From Pedobacter soli (GTDB lineage: Bacteria > Bacteroidota > Bacteroidia > Sphingobacteriales > Sphingobacteriaceae): 64,000 nucleotides of DNA. Below the pieces are notes generated by a model that was not told where the DNA came from, ran no database searches, and was given only the letters and a program-made list of their open reading frames with translations. Numbering within the stretch: the first letter of the stretch is position 1; the number at the start of each line of letters is the position of its first letter. The translations under genes and the position numbers were made by a program. Shown in pieces: positions 63,339 through 64,000 of the stretch. The DNA is taken from the NCBI RefSeq assembly GCF_900101435.1, contig NZ_FMZH01000005.1, forward strand, positions 310,001 to 374,000. The letters are read 5' to 3'.

Positions 63339-64000
63339 TTAGCTTCCCTTGGCGCTTCGGGTCATTTGCTCGAGCATATCCCACATTTCGTTTGGGATGG
63401 CTTCTAAACCATTCATCTGCCCTGCCCCTTGCAGCCATTCGCCGCCATCAATAGTAATTACTTCGCCATTAATATAACCTGAGAAATCGCTCACTAAAAA
63501 CGCAGCCAGATTGGCCAGTTCCTGATGATCGCCAACTCTTTTTAGCGGCACACGGTTTTTAAAATCGAATTTTTTAGCCAAATCGCCGGGCAGTAAACGC
63601 TCCCATGCACCTTTGGTTGGGAATGGTCCGGGGGCAATGGCGTTGGTACGGATCCCATATTTGCCCCACTCTACGGCCAATGAACGGGTTAAGGCTAAAA
63701 CCCCACCCTTTGCGCAGGCCGATGGCACTACATAGGCCGAGCCTGTAAAAGCATAGGTGGTAACAATGTTCAACACTGTAGCGGGTTGGTTTGTGGCAAT
63801 CCAGTGTTTACCAAAAGTAAGTGTACAGTTAACTGTTCCTTTTAAAACAATATCGATAATGGAAGAAAAGGCATTGGCCGACAGGCGTTCAGTAGGTGAA
63901 ATAAAATTACCTGCCGCATTGTTTAGCAAGACATCAACCGAACCAAATCTTTCGATTGTTTTGGCCAGTACATTCTCTACCTGAGCAATCTCCCGAACAT
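63339..64000 (-). CDS. DECR1-like 2,4-dienoyl-CoA reductase (SDR), N-terminus outside window
   Basis: The frame stays open to the window edge (about 220 residues visible, ending in TRSAKGS), so the N-terminal NAD(P) motif is missing here. The visible part closely resembles human mitochondrial DECR1: NNAAGNFISP, VTTYAFTGSAYVVPSACAKG (DECR1: TTIYAETGSGFVVPSASAKAG), LAVEWGKYGIRTNAIAPGP, PTKGAWERL, INGEVITIDGGEW and an EMWDMLEQMTRSAKGS end. It keeps the Tyr in TTY and the Lys of the SxxxK region. It would reduce 2,4-dienoyl-CoA esters in beta-oxidation of unsaturated fatty acids. The shorter TTG-started frame at 63929 is not the true start. Confidence 0.85.
   Translation of the reverse strand, partial: VREIAQVENVLAKTIERFGSVDVLLNNAAGNFISPTERLSANAFSSIIDIVLKGTVNCTLTFGKHWIATNQPATVLNIVTTYAFTGSAYVVPSACAKGGVLALTRSLAVEWGKYGIRTNAIAPGPFPTKGAWERLLPGDLAKKFDFKNRVPLKRVGDHQELANLAAFLVSDFSGYINGEVITIDGGEWLQGAGQMNGLEAIPNEMWDMLEQMTRSAKGS

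Noticed and set aside
1..64000. tRNA, rRNA, CRISPR, transposase, toxin-antitoxin or restriction genes
   Set aside because: No T-loop-like sequence, regular spacer array, transposase motif or matching gene pair was found by eye on either strand. A tRNAscan-SE and IS search would settle this.

Overview
The window looks like a chromosomal segment from a Sphingobacteriaceae-type Bacteroidota (Pedobacter-like). Supporting signs: a SusC/SusD pair, an Oar-like TonB receptor, DUF4270 and DUF4920 proteins, a ~29-residue bS38 (AURKAIP1/COX24-type) ribosomal protein, DUF4369-TlpA, promoters of the Bacteroidota type (TTG / TAnnTTTG) and few Shine-Dalgarno sites. Genus assignment is inference; no database was searched. 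I saw no tRNA, rRNA, CRISPR array, transposase or prophage.

Layout. 1-8.3 kb: a truncated helical protein, a 21-bp tandem repeat array, an Oar-like TonB receptor, an ABC exporter, a PLDc_N-type small membrane protein, a family of four covarying hairpins and an MFS exporter. 8.4-13.6 kb: a stand-alone SusD-SusC pair. 14.1-20.9 kb: recG, ridA with a 45-residue membrane protein, an OmpA-like porin/peptidoglycan anchor, Xaa-Pro aminopeptidase and meaB. 20.9-30.8 kb: a cell-surface block with two glycosyltransferases, an MsbA-type flippase, two paralogous GT9-like (heptosyltransferase-like) proteins, heptose nucleotide-sugar synthesis (split hldA / gmhA / hldC), an acyltransferase and a methyltransferase. 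31-33 kb: a small accessory patch (DUF5648-type repeat protein, lipoprotein, XRE regulator). 33-38 kb: infB-nusA-rimP behind a two-box promoter and an attenuator-like hairpin. 38-46 kb: a lipoprotein, a holin-like membrane protein, acyl-CoA dehydrogenase, a UPF0104 membrane protein, panD, panC, a stand-alone starch-synthase N-domain, a DUF4270 lipoprotein, ssb and mutY. 46-51 kb: HU, a TPR protein, bS38, an RNase E/G family enzyme and radA. 51-58 kb: DUF4920, ilvE, a fluoride riboswitch with a CLC-F type antiporter, a SerB/SerA-ACT fusion with an epimerase, and an arginase-fold protein with altered metal ligands. 58-64 kb: a TlpA-type thioredoxin, an S41 peptidase bracketed by a duplicated tlpA 3' end, purD, a ~60-bp tandem repeat and a truncated DECR1-like reductase.

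How the parts fit. The 21-29 kb block can make ADP-heptose precursors, add sugars to lipid A/core and flip the lipid. rimP-nusA-infB is the classic transcription/translation operon. The CLC gene is probably switched on by fluoride through its leader RNA. The strongest items for follow-up are the fluoride riboswitch plus CLC-F pair, the phosphoserine phosphatase fused to a cut-down SerA that keeps the serine-binding ACT domain, the hairpin in the rimP-nusA-infB leader, the covarying hairpin cluster at 6.7-7.0 kb, the 21-bp repeat array at 0.6-0.9 kb, and the tlpA-flanked S41 peptidase insertion.
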